From Cryptomeria japonica (Eukaryota > Streptophyta > Pinopsida > Cupressales > Cupressaceae), in assembly GCF_030272615.1 (NCBI RefSeq), contig NC_081408.1, positions 60,532,114 through 60,596,113 on the forward strand: DNA of 64,000 bases, read 5' to 3'. The position numbers were made by a program, and so were the translations under genes. Below, piece by piece: positions 24,063 to 35,676 of this stretch (the first letter of the stretch is position 1; each line of letters opens with the position of its first letter). The notes beneath the pieces were generated by a model. That model had not been told where the DNA came from. It made no database searches and saw nothing but the letters and a program-made list of their open reading frames with translations.

Positions 24063-25208
24063 TTATATCCCCAGTGTGCAGACCCGCATGACATGATGAT
24101 CTGTAGAATGCATGTGGAGACAAATAAATTTTTGACATGACCTATGTGAATGCAATATGCGGGATGAAGATGCACTTCCTATTCGAACAAGGTTGATTGT
24201 CTTTGTTTTTTAGCATTTGTAATACACTGATTGAAAAGGAAGGTGCAAAACATTTCGTAGATAAGTGGTCAATTGATCTCTAAGACCATTTGGAACATTC
24301 ATCTCAACACACTTAGTGACTAGGATTTACAAATGGAGACGCAGAAAACTTCCCCATTGGTTCTTGGAACTTTGATCTTCTTTTGCCCATGTGTGTGTAG
24401 ATGAGTTAATTCCCACTCTTGTGTTCACTAAAGATCCTTAGCATCTTATATGACTAGCTACATGGTTTTTCTAACTTCAAAAGCATCCCGAATAGAGCCT
24501 CACTACTAGCAAGCCTTGAGAGCTCCAACGAGGTTATAGACTGTAATTTCTCAAATATTACTCCATTGCTAGTAGGCGTTCATAGCCCTAATGGAGTTAC
24601 TAGCATGTTCCCATAGTCAAGCTTTTTATCGTATTTGTATACATGATATTTTAGTTATATATCATTGCTCTTTTTGCCTTTAGATGGATATTTGGCATAG
24701 CTCTTTTTATTTTTATTTTCTTGCCTTGACTTGTAAGTAATGAAACCTACTTGGGTGTGATAATTACAACGACACTGAAGTAGAATTTTAGATTTTTCAC
24801 TAGTCATATTATCAACTAGGTGTCTAGAATGAATTAGAGATTTATTGTGTTTGAGATATAGCAATTGATAAATTGTAGGTTAACAAGTCTCAAATAGTGA
24901 AATCACTACCCAACCATAAGTAAAGTGTTGTCATAGGGTAATGTTGAGAATGAATGACTTTAGAACCCCAAAGACTTTATGTCCGAATATCTAAGAAAGG
25001 CGATGACCCTTGTTTTCTTTTCAGGATGCAAATGAATGATAAACTCAAACAGTTGCCTTGTTTTATTTGATGTTGCTGTATGAAAATACGAGACTTTTGT
25101 GAATGTGACTTCTGAATATGATGTGCTTAGAAAGAAACTATATGTAATGTAGTGCTTTGTATAAAATGATATGCAATGTGGAAAATAAAACCTAAACTAA
25201 CCCAGCCT
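24063..25208 (-). other. X internal sequence, non-coding
   Basis: No convincing frame. A pair of related phrases (CTCACTACTAGCAAGCC and CTCCATTGCTAGTAGGC) lies near 24500-24590. Otherwise I see nothing. Confidence 0.45.
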
Positions 25209-26837
25209 TTAGGTATAACATTTGTGTAGGTAGTTCATTGGTCTTTGTTTAAAGAGTTGGATAAAGATGTATTTTCCAATAGGATATAAGGACTCAGCTA
25301 AGTGTATATGTTCAGCATCTCCAATGTTGATTTTCTTATTTTTTGGATTTTGTGGATCATTGGATGGAAATCCAGCTCTAGAACCCATGAATTCAGGTAT
25401 AGCCTTATGCTTTTCAATGAAATCCAATCGTGGTAGGTTCTCTTGCCCCCGGTCTTTCAAGTGTGAGTGTATGAGACAAATTGTTTTTTGTTTCAAAGTT
25501 GTGACATGAGCGAGTGTTATGTCTATTTTTATTGATGCACTTGAAGAGGATGATGAAACAATTGTTGACAAGTTGTTCTGTGTAGTATGATTTGGATTGG
25601 TGATTTCATTGATAAGGGGTTCATGATCAACATTTGTAGAGGGATTGGGATCACGAGGAGAAATGGTAAGTTCGTTTGAGAGAGAATCTTGTGAGGAACA
25701 TGGAGGATTATGACATGGAGATGAAGGGATGGAGGGACCTTGATCAGGATTTGGAGAAATAATAGGATCATGTTTAGGACATGAAGGTAAAGGTATGATT
25801 TGATCTTGGTTTGTAAAGGGATTATTAGGGAGGATGGAAGAGATGTCTTGATCTTGTTTAGGAGGTGGATGTTGGATGGGACTTGAAAGGATACTTTGTT
25901 CTTGAGATGGAAGGGTGTCATTATGAATGGAATAGAAAAGAGCAAGGGGATCATCATAAGATTCTTGGTCAGTGGGATCTTGATCAAAAATTGGGTTAGA
26001 TGGAAGTGGTTGTTCTTGATCTTGATTTGTTTCAGGTTCCATTTCTTCTAATTTTGGATCATCATCTTGACATGAGGAAGGAGTTTGGATATTCATGGGA
26101 GATTCTTGGAATGTTTCAACCTTTTGACTTGATGAAGAAGGATTTTGAATGAGACTCTCTGAATCATGACTTGGATTGGATTGGTTTTGTGCTATGGATA
26201 CCCTTTGGGAGGTTGTGTTATTAGATAAACATGGTGTGGATTGGTCTTGCATGACTTCAGGGGATGATGAAATGGTGGATAGATATGGTTGATTTGGGCT
26301 TTGGTTGAAAGGGATTTGATTTTGGGTGAAAGATGTTTGATTTTGGGTGAAAGTTGTTTGATTTGGACATTGGTTGAAAGGGGTTTGATTTTGGTTGAAC
26401 GAGGTTTGATTTTGGTTGAATGAATTTTGATTTGGACATTGGTTGAAAAGGGTGTGATTTTGGTTGAACGAGGTTTGAATATTGGGTTGATATGACTGGT
26501 ATGATTGATGTAGTGGGTTGAAAGAAAAAGAAGGTTTGCATGACTCTAATGTTGGTTGAATTGAGGTAGGAATGCTTTTGTTGAAGAATGAAGGTTGGCA
26601 TGTTTGAATGGTCTCACAAGAACTAGAAGGTTGGTCTGATACTGATCCCCTCATGGCTATCACTTCTCTCATCATGTTTTCTAACCAGCCCCTATGGTTG
26701 TCAGGACTAGCCATGTTTGTCACTTGTTGTTGCAAAGTTTTGATTTGCTGAGCTAATATTTCTATGGATGGTGATGGAATAGGAATGGAAGGGATAAATC
26801 CTCCACCTTCCCTACAAAATGTATAATTCCAATCCAT
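25209..26837 (-). CDS. X-borne 542-codon Asn/Gln/Ser/Pro-rich protein, intact
   Basis: A single uninterrupted frame from an ATG at 26837. Residues ~25-65 look helical (IEILAQQIKTLQQQV). Residues ~125-190 are a tandem repeat built from FNQNQTSFNQNQ-type units with CPNQ spacers. Residues ~190-430 are Ser/Pro/Asp/Gln-rich and probably disordered. The last ~110 residues are more globular (KTICLIHSHLKDRGQ; KNKKINIGDAEHIHLAES). No zinc knuckle, protease or polymerase motif is present. It lies between the LTRs of X, on the X sense strand, as the only long frame. It may be a gag substitute or a captured gene, and function is unknown. Intactness in a decayed neighbourhood is notable, although low-complexity codons lower the chance of stops. 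Confidence 0.6.
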   Translation of the reverse strand: MDWNYTFCREGGGFIPSIPIPSPSIEILAQQIKTLQQQVTNMASPDNHRGWLENMMREVIAMRGSVSDQPSSSCETIQTCQPSFFNKSIPTSIQPTLESCKPSFSFNPLHQSYQSYQPNIQTSFNQNHTLFNQCPNQNSFNQNQTSFNQNQTPFNQCPNQTTFTQNQTSFTQNQIPFNQSPNQPYLSTISSSPEVMQDQSTPCLSNNTTSQRVSIAQNQSNPSHDSESLIQNPSSSSQKVETFQESPMNIQTPSSCQDDDPKLEEMEPETNQDQEQPLPSNPIFDQDPTDQESYDDPLALFYSIHNDTLPSQEQSILSSPIQHPPPKQDQDISSILPNNPFTNQDQIIPLPSCPKHDPIISPNPDQGPSIPSSPCHNPPCSSQDSLSNELTISPRDPNPSTNVDHEPLINEITNPNHTTQNNLSTIVSSSSSSASIKIDITLAHVTTLKQKTICLIHSHLKDRGQENLPRLDFIEKHKAIPEFMGSRAGFPSNDPQNPKNKKINIGDAEHIHLAESLYPIGKYIFIQLFKQRPMNYLHKCYT

Positions 26838-27049
26838 GATGTTTGCTTGTTTGGTTTGGACCTAGGATCACAACATGTAAGATATTTTCTCCATTTCTCT
26901 GGATGCGATAATGTTTGATTTAACTTGACCAACTTGTTTGAGTTGAGGTTGAGTTTGATTGATCCTCTGATTGTGTTTTGGACATTTGGGGTATGATTTT
27001 ATAGGATGATTATTCAAATGATGATGAACTAAGATAGACGTATATGGGG

Positions 27050-27345
27050 TCCAGATGAAGATGTAGATGATAATGCAAAAGACTTAGGAGGATAATGAGG
27101 ACGTAAGTGGTACTTATGCAAAAGATGTAGGATGATAATGAGGACGTAAGTGGGACTATGCAAAAGACATAGGATGATAATAAGGACATAAGTGGGACTA
27201 TGCAATGACTATGGATGATAATGAAGATGTGAATGAGAACTATGCAAGGACTTTAAGATGATAATGAGGACATAAATGAGGACTCTGCAATGACTTAGGA
27301 TGATAATGAGGACATAAGTGGGGACTATGCAAAAGATGATGTAAG
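27050..27345. repeat. Tandem ~45-bp repeats (GATGATAATGAGGAC type)
   Basis: Six or seven imperfect units, each with GATGATAATGAGGACGTAAG and GGACTATGCAA. In the X sense direction they lie just upstream of the 542-codon frame. Confidence 0.85.
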
Positions 27346-27639
27346 GGACTGCCTGTGGTCACAAGTATGTAAGGACGTTTCAAGAATCAGTTTCAAAATG
27401 GACATTATTTTTGGTAACTTCGTGTGTAGGACAATGTTTTGCAGTTTTTCCAAATCTGAGAACAATGGTTGGTAGGTATGTATAGCTAACTGAGTCAATT
27501 TTCAAACAATCTCAGAAAAATCGGTCATACGTGGGATAGGGCCTAAAATAGCCCAAGGGACTGACTCAATACTGGTCTAGTACAACAATACATAAAAAAG
27601 CACGGAAAAAAATCTTAGGTTGGATATTGGACACCATTT

Positions 27640-28260
27640 AGTGAGGCCCTTACAATAAAATACCAAAACAAAATGAACAGATAGAGAGTTTGGCAGCACC
27701 GGCTCCACTCCACGGCACACACTTCTCGGGCATGCCAATCTCTCTGACCCCAAAGATCCAAAGATCTTTTAGCTGAGGGATTCCTATATCATAGTGTAAG
27801 GTACATGAAGGGTATCTATGGGGTATGATCCGCACTCTCGGAACCACTGAATGTAGGATTTTTGGTAACTAATTTGGTTCTTAGTATTAGGTTTCGAGGA
27901 GTCCCGATCCAATGATGGATTCTCAGAGCAAGCCACTTAAGACTTTAATTGAGCTTATCGGTGCAGGGAAGGCCCCCACATATGTTGAATTCACTCAACA
28001 CTCTAGCCGCCTGACCAGTATATTTATATAGCGACTCAAAAAACCCGCTCGAGAGTACGCTGGGAGAGATGATATCCCTAATGCATCCCAATTCGAAGTA
28101 CCTCTGTGGGGTGATGAAATCCCCATTCAAAGATTCCCCTCACTACGTAGAACAAAAAGAAAATTTGGATGTCATTGTCACCTTCCTTCTTTCTCCCATA
28201 GGCCCGATGGTGGGTAGAAAGGCAGTTAGTGCAATAGTAGGTCCACCCTAGACACAATAA
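27640..28260 (-). pseudogene. Possible coding remnant in X leader
   Basis: On the minus strand, patches such as RYFELGCIRDIISPSVLSSG and GQAARVLSEFNICGG are open for up to 60 codons and less AT-rich than the surroundings. They are separated by stops. They might be remains of a gag-like or captured frame. No family recognised; chance openness is possible. Confidence 0.25.
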
Positions 28261-28333
28261 AAAGTTCTTTTCCCTTAAGAAAATGAAAAATGATTTAATC
28301 TAATGCAGCTTGATTCACGTTCTTTTTATAACC

Positions 28334-28650
28334 CAAATTTAGGTGTTAGATATGCATGTGCATGTACATTTTAAACACCAAATCCAACAATGAAGGCATA
28401 CATGTCAATTTTAACCATTTGTTGATTTTTAAGCACCAAAAACCAAGTGTGAGATACACGCATGTCAATTTTAGCTTTTGTTGATTTTAAGCACTGAAAA
28501 TTGAAGTGTGAGGTATGCATGCATGTCCTTTTTAACTATTGTTGATTTTAAGCACTAAAAATTGAAGTGTGAGGTGTGCATGCATGTCCTTTTTAACTGT
28601 TGTTGATTTTAAGCACTAAAAATTGAAGTGTGAGGTGTGCATGCAAAATT
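28334..28650. repeat. Tandem 61-bp repeats in X
   Basis: Units containing GTGTGAGGTATGCATGCATG and TTGTTGATTTTAAGCAC repeat with a 61-bp period (phases at 28504, 28565 and 28626). Older units upstream are more diverged. About five copies in total. Confidence 0.9.
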
Positions 28651-28739
28651 ACTAATCTAATCCTCTCTGCAAATCCACCACAGGCTGTAAACAGAAGATT
28701 AGTAGTAAAATTAAACCATCAAAAAATTGAAACCCAAAA

Positions 28740-29480
28740 CTTGACAGAGACGATTGTGTGATAATACCTGAGTAGATGCGTAATACTTACTAATCAAATG
28801 CGTAACCCTGACAGACTGAATACGAAAACATGACACCGAATGCATGACGATATCTGCGCGATTGCATAGCAATGACAGCTCGATTGCGTGACAGAATGCA
28901 GACAGCAAAAAAATAAAATAAATTAACCACTAAAGAAAATTAAACTCTATCAGGAGTCTGCACAACCAATTGTGAAGCCCTAACCAAATCTTGCATCATC
29001 CACTCAATATTGATTAGATCATATTTAACTGTATAGGAAAGAGCTAGGCTATTATATTTGTCTAAGGCCAGTTGTTCTTCTGAATCCTATATCAATTTTT
29101 CTTCTTGGAGAAATTTTTGATATCGTTTAGCTTCCCTCCTTTGTTGTTTCGTCCTTCTTGCACCTGAAATCTTGAATTGAACTTTTCTTGCCATAAACTT
29201 TGTTAATCAAATCTTGAAGTAAAAAGAAATTTTGATTCCGGATTACCCAAATTTAAGACAAAATTATATAGAAGCACTAATAGACAAAAAAAAAATAGTA
29301 ATTAACCCGACGAATGCGTAATGCAGAAAGGTCAATTGTGTGATTTGGACAGATCAATTGTGTGATCTGGACAGGTCGATTGTGTGGCCCTATCTGAGCG
29401 AATGCATGACCCCGAAGGGTCAAATGCGTAATTCTATCTATGCGATTGCGTGATGATGTAAGTTCGATTGCGTGATGGAA
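28740..29480 (-). repeat. Array of TCACGCA[AT]T[TC]G motifs in X leader
   Basis: Read in X sense, motifs such as ATCACGCAATCG, ATTACGCATTTG, GTCATGCATTCG and ATCACACAATTG occur about a dozen times. They fall in two clusters (28740-28905 and 29310-29480), spaced about 20 to 30 bases, shortly after the primer site. A similar motif array lies upstream of T gag. Confidence 0.6.
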
Positions 29481-29584
29481 AATGTTTTCTTGAAATTCGT
29501 GCAACCTGCAAAAAAAATAAAAATTCCACACAATCTGCAAAAATCACACAGAACACAAAAAAAGGTTAAATTGCTGTTAGTTCA

Positions 29585-29600
29585 CGTCTGGTTCACCAAA
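29585..29600 (-). promoter_or_regulatory. Candidate primer-binding site of X
   Basis: On the minus strand the LTR end ...GCATTACA is followed within a few bases by TTGGTGAACCAGACG, the position expected for a tRNA primer site. It is not the iMet type. I could not assign the tRNA. Confidence 0.5.
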
Positions 29601-29601
29601 A

Positions 29602-30871
29602 TGTAATGCATGCTAGAATTCATCTTCAAATAAACAAATCTATCAATTAGAAACACCAGGGAAATCACAAATCCCTATCTAATTAACAAATCTAACAAAC
29701 TAGACAATGAAATATTGCAATCATCAAGCAAAACAGGAATTAAGAATGAAATCTATTCAAATAAAACTCCCTATTCCAAGATGTGCATATTGCTTCCATT
29801 GCTCTTCTTCTCTTCGTGGTATGATGGCTCTCAAATATTGCGCTGGTAACCTGCAAGTGACACAAAGATTCGAAGTTCGTGATTCTAATAATTGTTCCAA
29901 ATTAAGGAGCTTGGATGCTCAATTTATAGAAAATTGGAGAAGATTGATTGAAAGGTGGAACAGAATGATCAAGAGGTGTAAACTCAGGTGAGCTCAAATG
30001 CAATTTGATAGTTGAACTATTGATTGTAGGAGTGGAACTCAATAGATTGAATAGATTAAAGGAGTCAACAGATTGATGAAAGAGTTAACTCAAGGAAGAA
30101 AAAGAATGATTGGAGGAAATAAAGAGGATGACACAGAGAACTAAATTTAGAAAAAGCTAACTGAAGGATGGAAATAGAAGTTGGAGAGATAAATGATTTA
30201 ATTAATTAATTTAGCATGTGCTTGCATTTAGATTTAAATTATTAATTTAATCTTTGCATGAGATATTATTCAAATAATTGAATTTATTAATTCAATTTAC
30301 CCTTTGAATATATTTAGAACTTGACTTTGATTTTCAATTTGGTTTTTGAAATCATGCACATGTGATGAATTTGGAAGAAATTAGAAGAATATGAAATTAA
30401 ATGAAATTAGAATTTGAGGATTTGGAATTGGAAGAATTAATTAGCTAATTAAATAATTTAAAGAAACTATTTAATTATTTAGAAATGGAATTTAATTAAA
30501 TAATATAGACTATTTAATTTAAAGGATTAAATCACAATTAATTAAATAATAAATATTTAATTAATATTTAGAAGAGGGTTGAATGATTAGATGATTAGAG
30601 ATAGAAATTGAGTAATTAGTAATTTATTTAAATAATGAAGATTATTTAAATTGAGAAATTAATCAGAATTAATTAAATAATAAATATTTAATTAATATTT
30701 AGAAAATGATTAAATGATGAAATGATGATAGAATAGGAAATAGAATAATTAATAAGATGATGAGGAAATATGAAATTAGAAGAATTTAGAAGAATTAAAT
30801 TAATTAAATAATAAAGATTATTTAATCAATTAGTGGAATAATTAGTACATGATCAATGAGACATTTTTAGG
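29602..30871 (-). mobile_element. 5' LTR of element X
   Basis: About 1270 bp, matching 17125-22644 (without Y). On the minus strand it should start TGTAGACACC, but the last ~8 bases are missing at the junction with copia-1 at 30872. It ends GCATGCATTACA at 29602. It is extremely AT-rich, with many TTAATTAA-type phrases. Confidence 0.85.
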
Positions 30872-30872
30872 T

Positions 30873-33068
30873 AATCCTCAATAGAATGGAGTCACAGAAA
30901 GGAAAAACAGAACCATCATCGAAGCTGCTAAAGCCATGATGCATGATCAAAATCTACATATCTCATTCTAGGCTGAAGCCTCAAATACAACTGTGTACAT
31001 TCAAAACAGATGCCCTCATTCAATGTTAGAGAATATAACACCTGAAGAAGCCTTTACAGGGAATAAACTAGATTTAATCTGTCTAAGAATCTTTGGTTGT
31101 CACGTGTATATTCATGTTCCTAGAGAAAATAGGACCAAACTAGAACCCTCTGGGAAGAAAGGCATATTTGTTGGCTATAGTGAAACCACTAAAGGATACA
31201 AAGTCTATATTCCATGATGAAGATCTATTGAAATCAGTAGAGATGTCAAATTTGAAGAAGATGCTGCTTATAAAATCTCTCTAAGTGCAGAAGATGATCA
31301 AATCATAGAATTAGATGAAAATCATACAATTGAGAATCAAAGGGAGAATATCATAGAAGATCATGAACCTTCATCATCTAATTTTGAGAATGCTGAAAAT
31401 TATAACAACAAGAAAATGCCACTATGGGAAAGAAAGATGATTGAAGAAAATAATGTGGAACCTGATGAAATCTTCAGAGAGTTTAAGAAAACAAGAATTC
31501 AATCATGCTATGTGGCACTCATGACCGAGCTTACAAAATATGAACCATCAAATGTTGAAGAGGCTTTAACATGTCAAGCTTGGAAAGATGCAATGATTGA
31601 GGAATACCAATCTATCTTAAAAAATGATTTCTGGGATATTGTATCCAAACCAAAAGACAAATCAGTTGTCTCTTCAAAGTGGTTATTCAAAATCAAATAT
31701 GCACCAGATGGTAGTATTGAAAAACACAAAGCCAGATTCGTTGCCAGGGGTCTTTTTCAAAAGGCTAGAATTTATTACGAAGAGACATTTGCTCCAATTG
31801 ACCAATATACCTTTGTAAGAACCATTATTGCCATTGCAGTGTCTAAAGGGTGGAAGATACATCAAATGGATGTAAAGACCACATTTTTGAATGGTGTTAT
31901 TGAGGAGGAAGTATATATAGAACAACCTGAAGGCTTTGATACACATGATAGAAACCTCTATTTTTGTAAACTGAAAAAATCTCTCTATGGCCTTAAGCAA
32001 GCTCCCAAGGCATGGTATGAAAGCATAAACAATTATCTCTCCAAGCTAGGATATTCCAAAAATGAAGCAGATCCTAACATATACTTCAAAATATCGGATT
32101 GTGACATGTTAATACTTGTTCTCTATGTTGATGACTTGTTGATAATAGGAGAAGATCATCTTATTGCAAAATGCAAACAAGATCTTGTGGCTGAATTTGA
32201 TATGAAGGATCTAGGTCTTCTACACTATTTTCTGGGTCTAGAAATATGGCAAAAAGAGAATTATATTTTCCTAAATCAAGGAAAATACACCACTGATATC
32301 TTGACCAAATTTGGTATGATGGATTGTAAACCTCTATCCACTCCAATGGAAACAAATCTTCATAAGCTTAAAAGTGAAGCAGTAGATTCAAAATCTACAG
32401 ATCCTACATACTATAGACAAATTATTGGATCTCTTATGTACCTGGTAAACACTCGCCTTGATATTTGTTATGCTACTAATGTGTTAAGTCATTTCATATG
32501 CGAACCTAAGAAGATTCAACTAATGGCTACTAAGAATATTCTAAGATACTTGCATGGTACTATTGGACTTGGCCCGAAGTATGAAAAATTTGAGATACAA
32601 CTCGAAGGGTATTCTGATTCTGACTGGGTAGGCAGTTCCATTGATCGTAAAAGTACTACAGGGTGTTGTTTCAGTCTTGGATCAGCTATGATATCCTGGT
32701 TTAGTAGGAAACAATCAACAATTGCTAAAAGTTCCATTGAAGTCGAATATATGATTGCCTCCATGGGAGCTCGTGAAGTAGTGTGGTTAAGGAAATTGCT
32801 AGTTGGAAAATTTGGGAAGCCCCTGAACCCCACAGTGATTCACTATGATAATCAAAGCTGCATCAAACTTTCTATAAATCTAGTTTTTCATAATCGATCC
32901 AAGCATATAGAAATCCCTTACCATTACATAAGAGATATGGTAGACAAAGATGTTATCAAATTGGCCTACATCAGCATTGAAGAGCAAAGTGCCGACATAT
33001 TCACCAAACCTCTTGCAAAGTTGAAAGTAGAGTGCTTTAGAGGTAAACTTGGTATGACTAAATTCTAA
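30873..33068 (+). pseudogene. copia-1 integrase end, reverse transcriptase and RNase H
   Basis: The frame resumes after X with the integrase phrase NGVTERKNRTI, which holds the catalytic Glu. It continues with the integrase C-terminus up to GYKVYIP and two adjacent stops (31215-31220). From 31221 to 33068 it is open for 616 codons. That stretch has the reverse transcriptase finger/palm (WLFKIKYAPDGSIEKHKARF), MDVKTTFLNG, YGLKQAPKAWY, the active site YVDD, the RNase H start SDSDWVGSSIDRKSTTG and the ending FTKPL. Sequence from the protease end to the catalytic integrase core, roughly 0.6 kb by comparison with copia-2, is missing at the X junction. Reverse transcriptase motifs look unbroken, but the element as a whole cannot integrate. 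Confidence 0.93.
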
Positions 33069-33711
33069 TTGAAATTTTTGATATTGAATCTCAGTCATAT
33101 GTAATTTGATATATTCATGAATATTTTGGATGCAATATTGCATTTGTGTGTTATGTCATGAAAGGTGATGATCTTTCATGTGATGGATGTGTAAGATCAC
33201 TATTGTAAGGTGATGACCTCAACAATAGCCTTATTTGTTATCAATATTAAATACATTAAGTTGTTGTCCCGGAATGTGTCGGAAATCTTGATATTGAATT
33301 TGTTATGTTTGAGTTATTGATTTGTTGTCATTAAGTGTTGTTCCAAAATATGTTGGAGATTATGATAACAATCATATCATGATTGACTACATTAATTTGC
33401 TATCCCAGAATGTGCCGGATGTCATGATATTATTGCTCCTGTGATAATGACAACAATTAATATATTGAGGAACATAATACCTATGATAATGACAATCTTA
33501 TAGTTGTTACTAGGATCAAGGTTATTATCTGATAGACTTCATGCAGTTGTTGTCCCAGAGTGCTGGAGATTAGATAATCCATATCTCCCTAAGATATGAA
33601 GTATTTCACTGGTAAGCATTACTAAGTGAATGTATATGCTCATGACAAATGAATGTATATCTAGAATGTTGTTCCTTAAACATGATTATGAAATTCAATC
33701 CTCTTTTTGCT

Positions 33712-33720
33712 AAGAGGGAG
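33712..33720 (+). promoter_or_regulatory. Polypurine tract of copia-1
   Basis: AAGAGGGAG directly precedes the 3' LTR start. Confidence 0.8.
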
Positions 33721-34392
33721 TGTTAAGGATGTAGCCTCATTCAGATTGAAGAAAGCAATATATTATAAGTAAACTAATACACACACACACACACACACAC
33801 ACACATATTTATTATTTCAATTAATCACATACACATATATATTTAATGAAAGATTATTGACTGCCTTACAACAGATCAATGACTGTTGTATTAGCCGATG
33901 ACCATTAAAGACATGTTCGATATTACTATCACTGAATAGTTATTATTTAGCATGATAAATATATCGGTGCATAACTAATATGCGGTGAAGTGTTATGGTT
34001 ACGTAGGGTCATGACCCTACATGGCATAAAGCCACGTAGGGGTCATGCCCCTAGGTAGACATAACCCTTCACCAACATACAAAACCAATGATATTGATGC
34101 TTGCTGTGGAGAGAAATCAATAACCGTGGCAATTATATGATACAACAAGCAGTTGATAATCAATCTATTCATCAGTTATTATTTGACAGAATCAAATATA
34201 CATATCAGTGATCACCTTGAAAGTCTGTCCTTACTATATAGCATTATTCTTATTGTATTCTCAAATCAAATCTGAGATTATCTTTAAGAAAGAATATCTG
34301 AAGACCGTGATAAAATTTGAAAGTAAATATCAGATATACATTGAGATTAAAGACTATTGTTTTTCTCTATCACTAATCTATATTCCTTAAAA
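33721..34392 (+). mobile_element. 3' LTR of copia-1
   Basis: 672 bp from TGTTAAGGATGTAGCC to TTCCTTAAAA. The canonical terminal CA is AA here. It is followed by ATAGT (34393-34397), matching the bases before the 5' LTR. It lacks a ~15-bp segment present in the 5' copy. Confidence 0.93.
33779..33804. repeat. (AC)13 microsatellite in copia-1 3' LTR
   Basis: Occupies the place of the (TA)n run in the 5' LTR. Confidence 0.95.
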
Positions 34393-34397
34393 ATAGT

Positions 34398-35638
34398 CAT
34401 TTCTAAAATCAGTTTAAAGTGTATTCATTTAGGGACCTTTCATTAAATATTGTCAACTTTCACAGCATATAAATAATCTTAAAATATTCATTGTTTATAA
34501 TATAAGAATTTGGTTGATCCATACAAATTCCTTTACTATTTTAAAAATCCCATTGACCAAAATATTGTGTAGTAATAGCATGGAGTGCATTTCATCTATT
34601 TTATGCCCAAAGATTTCATCTTATCACTTTCTTTTCAAAGGCACCCAAAATTTGATGTGTAGTTACTTCCAAAATCTCTAAAATAACCCTACTTCTTGGT
34701 GTTGGCATCAGTTCTAAGATTTTATAGCAAGGGTTTCTATATTTTAAATGTCTGTATTAAAATATCCATTACATCCCCAACATTCAATTGTTGTGTTGGT
34801 ATATAAGAAATATATGCATATCAAACCTTGTTCCTAAAATCTTTATTTTTTTAAATCATGGAAACATTACATAATTTAAATGAAGGCAACCAAAAGAATG
34901 CAGAGACATTAAAAAACTCTATAGAGCAACTATTTTACATACCTCAAATACAAAATTGTAGGGTGGAACAATAAAAAATGGCAAATCAAGGAAAGAATGA
35001 AAGATCCACACCAAATTCTTTTACAATGCAGTCCAGTTGAAGGATTTTCATTCAACACAAGATAGTGAAGGGCCATTATGATGATTTGTTTGAAGGTTCA
35101 TAAGTTAAAGGTAGTCACTACCATATAAAGAGTGAATAAATTGTAGAACCTGATGAATTGCCAGCATAGCATGAGGATGTATGATGTTATCAATAGAAAA
35201 ATGATATTATGATGGTGGTGAAACTACCAAAAGTTTTGATCACATATTTATTGAGTATGAAAGAAACCAGCTTGAGCCCATGAATGATAGGCATTTTGTT
35301 GTAGAGTATCAACCCTTGTTGAACAAGGGTGTCACATTTTTTTGAGGCTCGATCAGTGCAAGGAGCCATCCTCTTTGCTTCATAAGAAGGTGAATAAATA
35401 TGAATGTACAAAGTTGGTAATGGTGGCTACAATGATATATTTTAGTTGAAGGATTTTCATTCAGCACAAGATAGTGAAGGGGTCATTACTAATAGTAATA
35501 TACATGCAAATTCTGTTTGAATATTTGTATAAAACATGACACGAGTTGAAAAGTTTGAAAATTAAATATTATTTGGTTTTGATTCACCATTTTGTATATA
35601 AGAAGAGAGGATGATGGTATGATGAAAGAATAACTATC
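34398..35638. other. Flank between copia-1 and W, no gene seen
   Basis: A ~40-bp phrase beginning AGTTGAAGGATTTTCATTCA and ending ATAGTGAAGGG occurs twice, near 35034 and 35448. Between the copies are several short minus-strand frames without recognisable content. Confidence 0.45.
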
Positions 35639-35642
35639 TGGT

Positions 35643-35676
35643 AGAATACTGAGAGGGGGGGGTGAATCAGTATACT
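35643..35676 (-). promoter_or_regulatory. U5 hairpin with C-rich loop in W
   Basis: On the minus strand ATACTG pairs with CAGTAT (six pairs), then one mismatch and two more pairs. They enclose ATTCACCCCCCCC plus TCT. Same architecture as in V and copia-2 with a different stem. Confidence 0.55.

Noticed and set aside
23882-24091. Phe-rich 69-codon frame
   Set aside because: Produced by the TTTTTTCAGGACTTTAT tandem repeat.
27050-28650. CRISPR-like arrays
   Set aside because: The repeats are contiguous or imperfect tandem units without unique spacers, in plant DNA.
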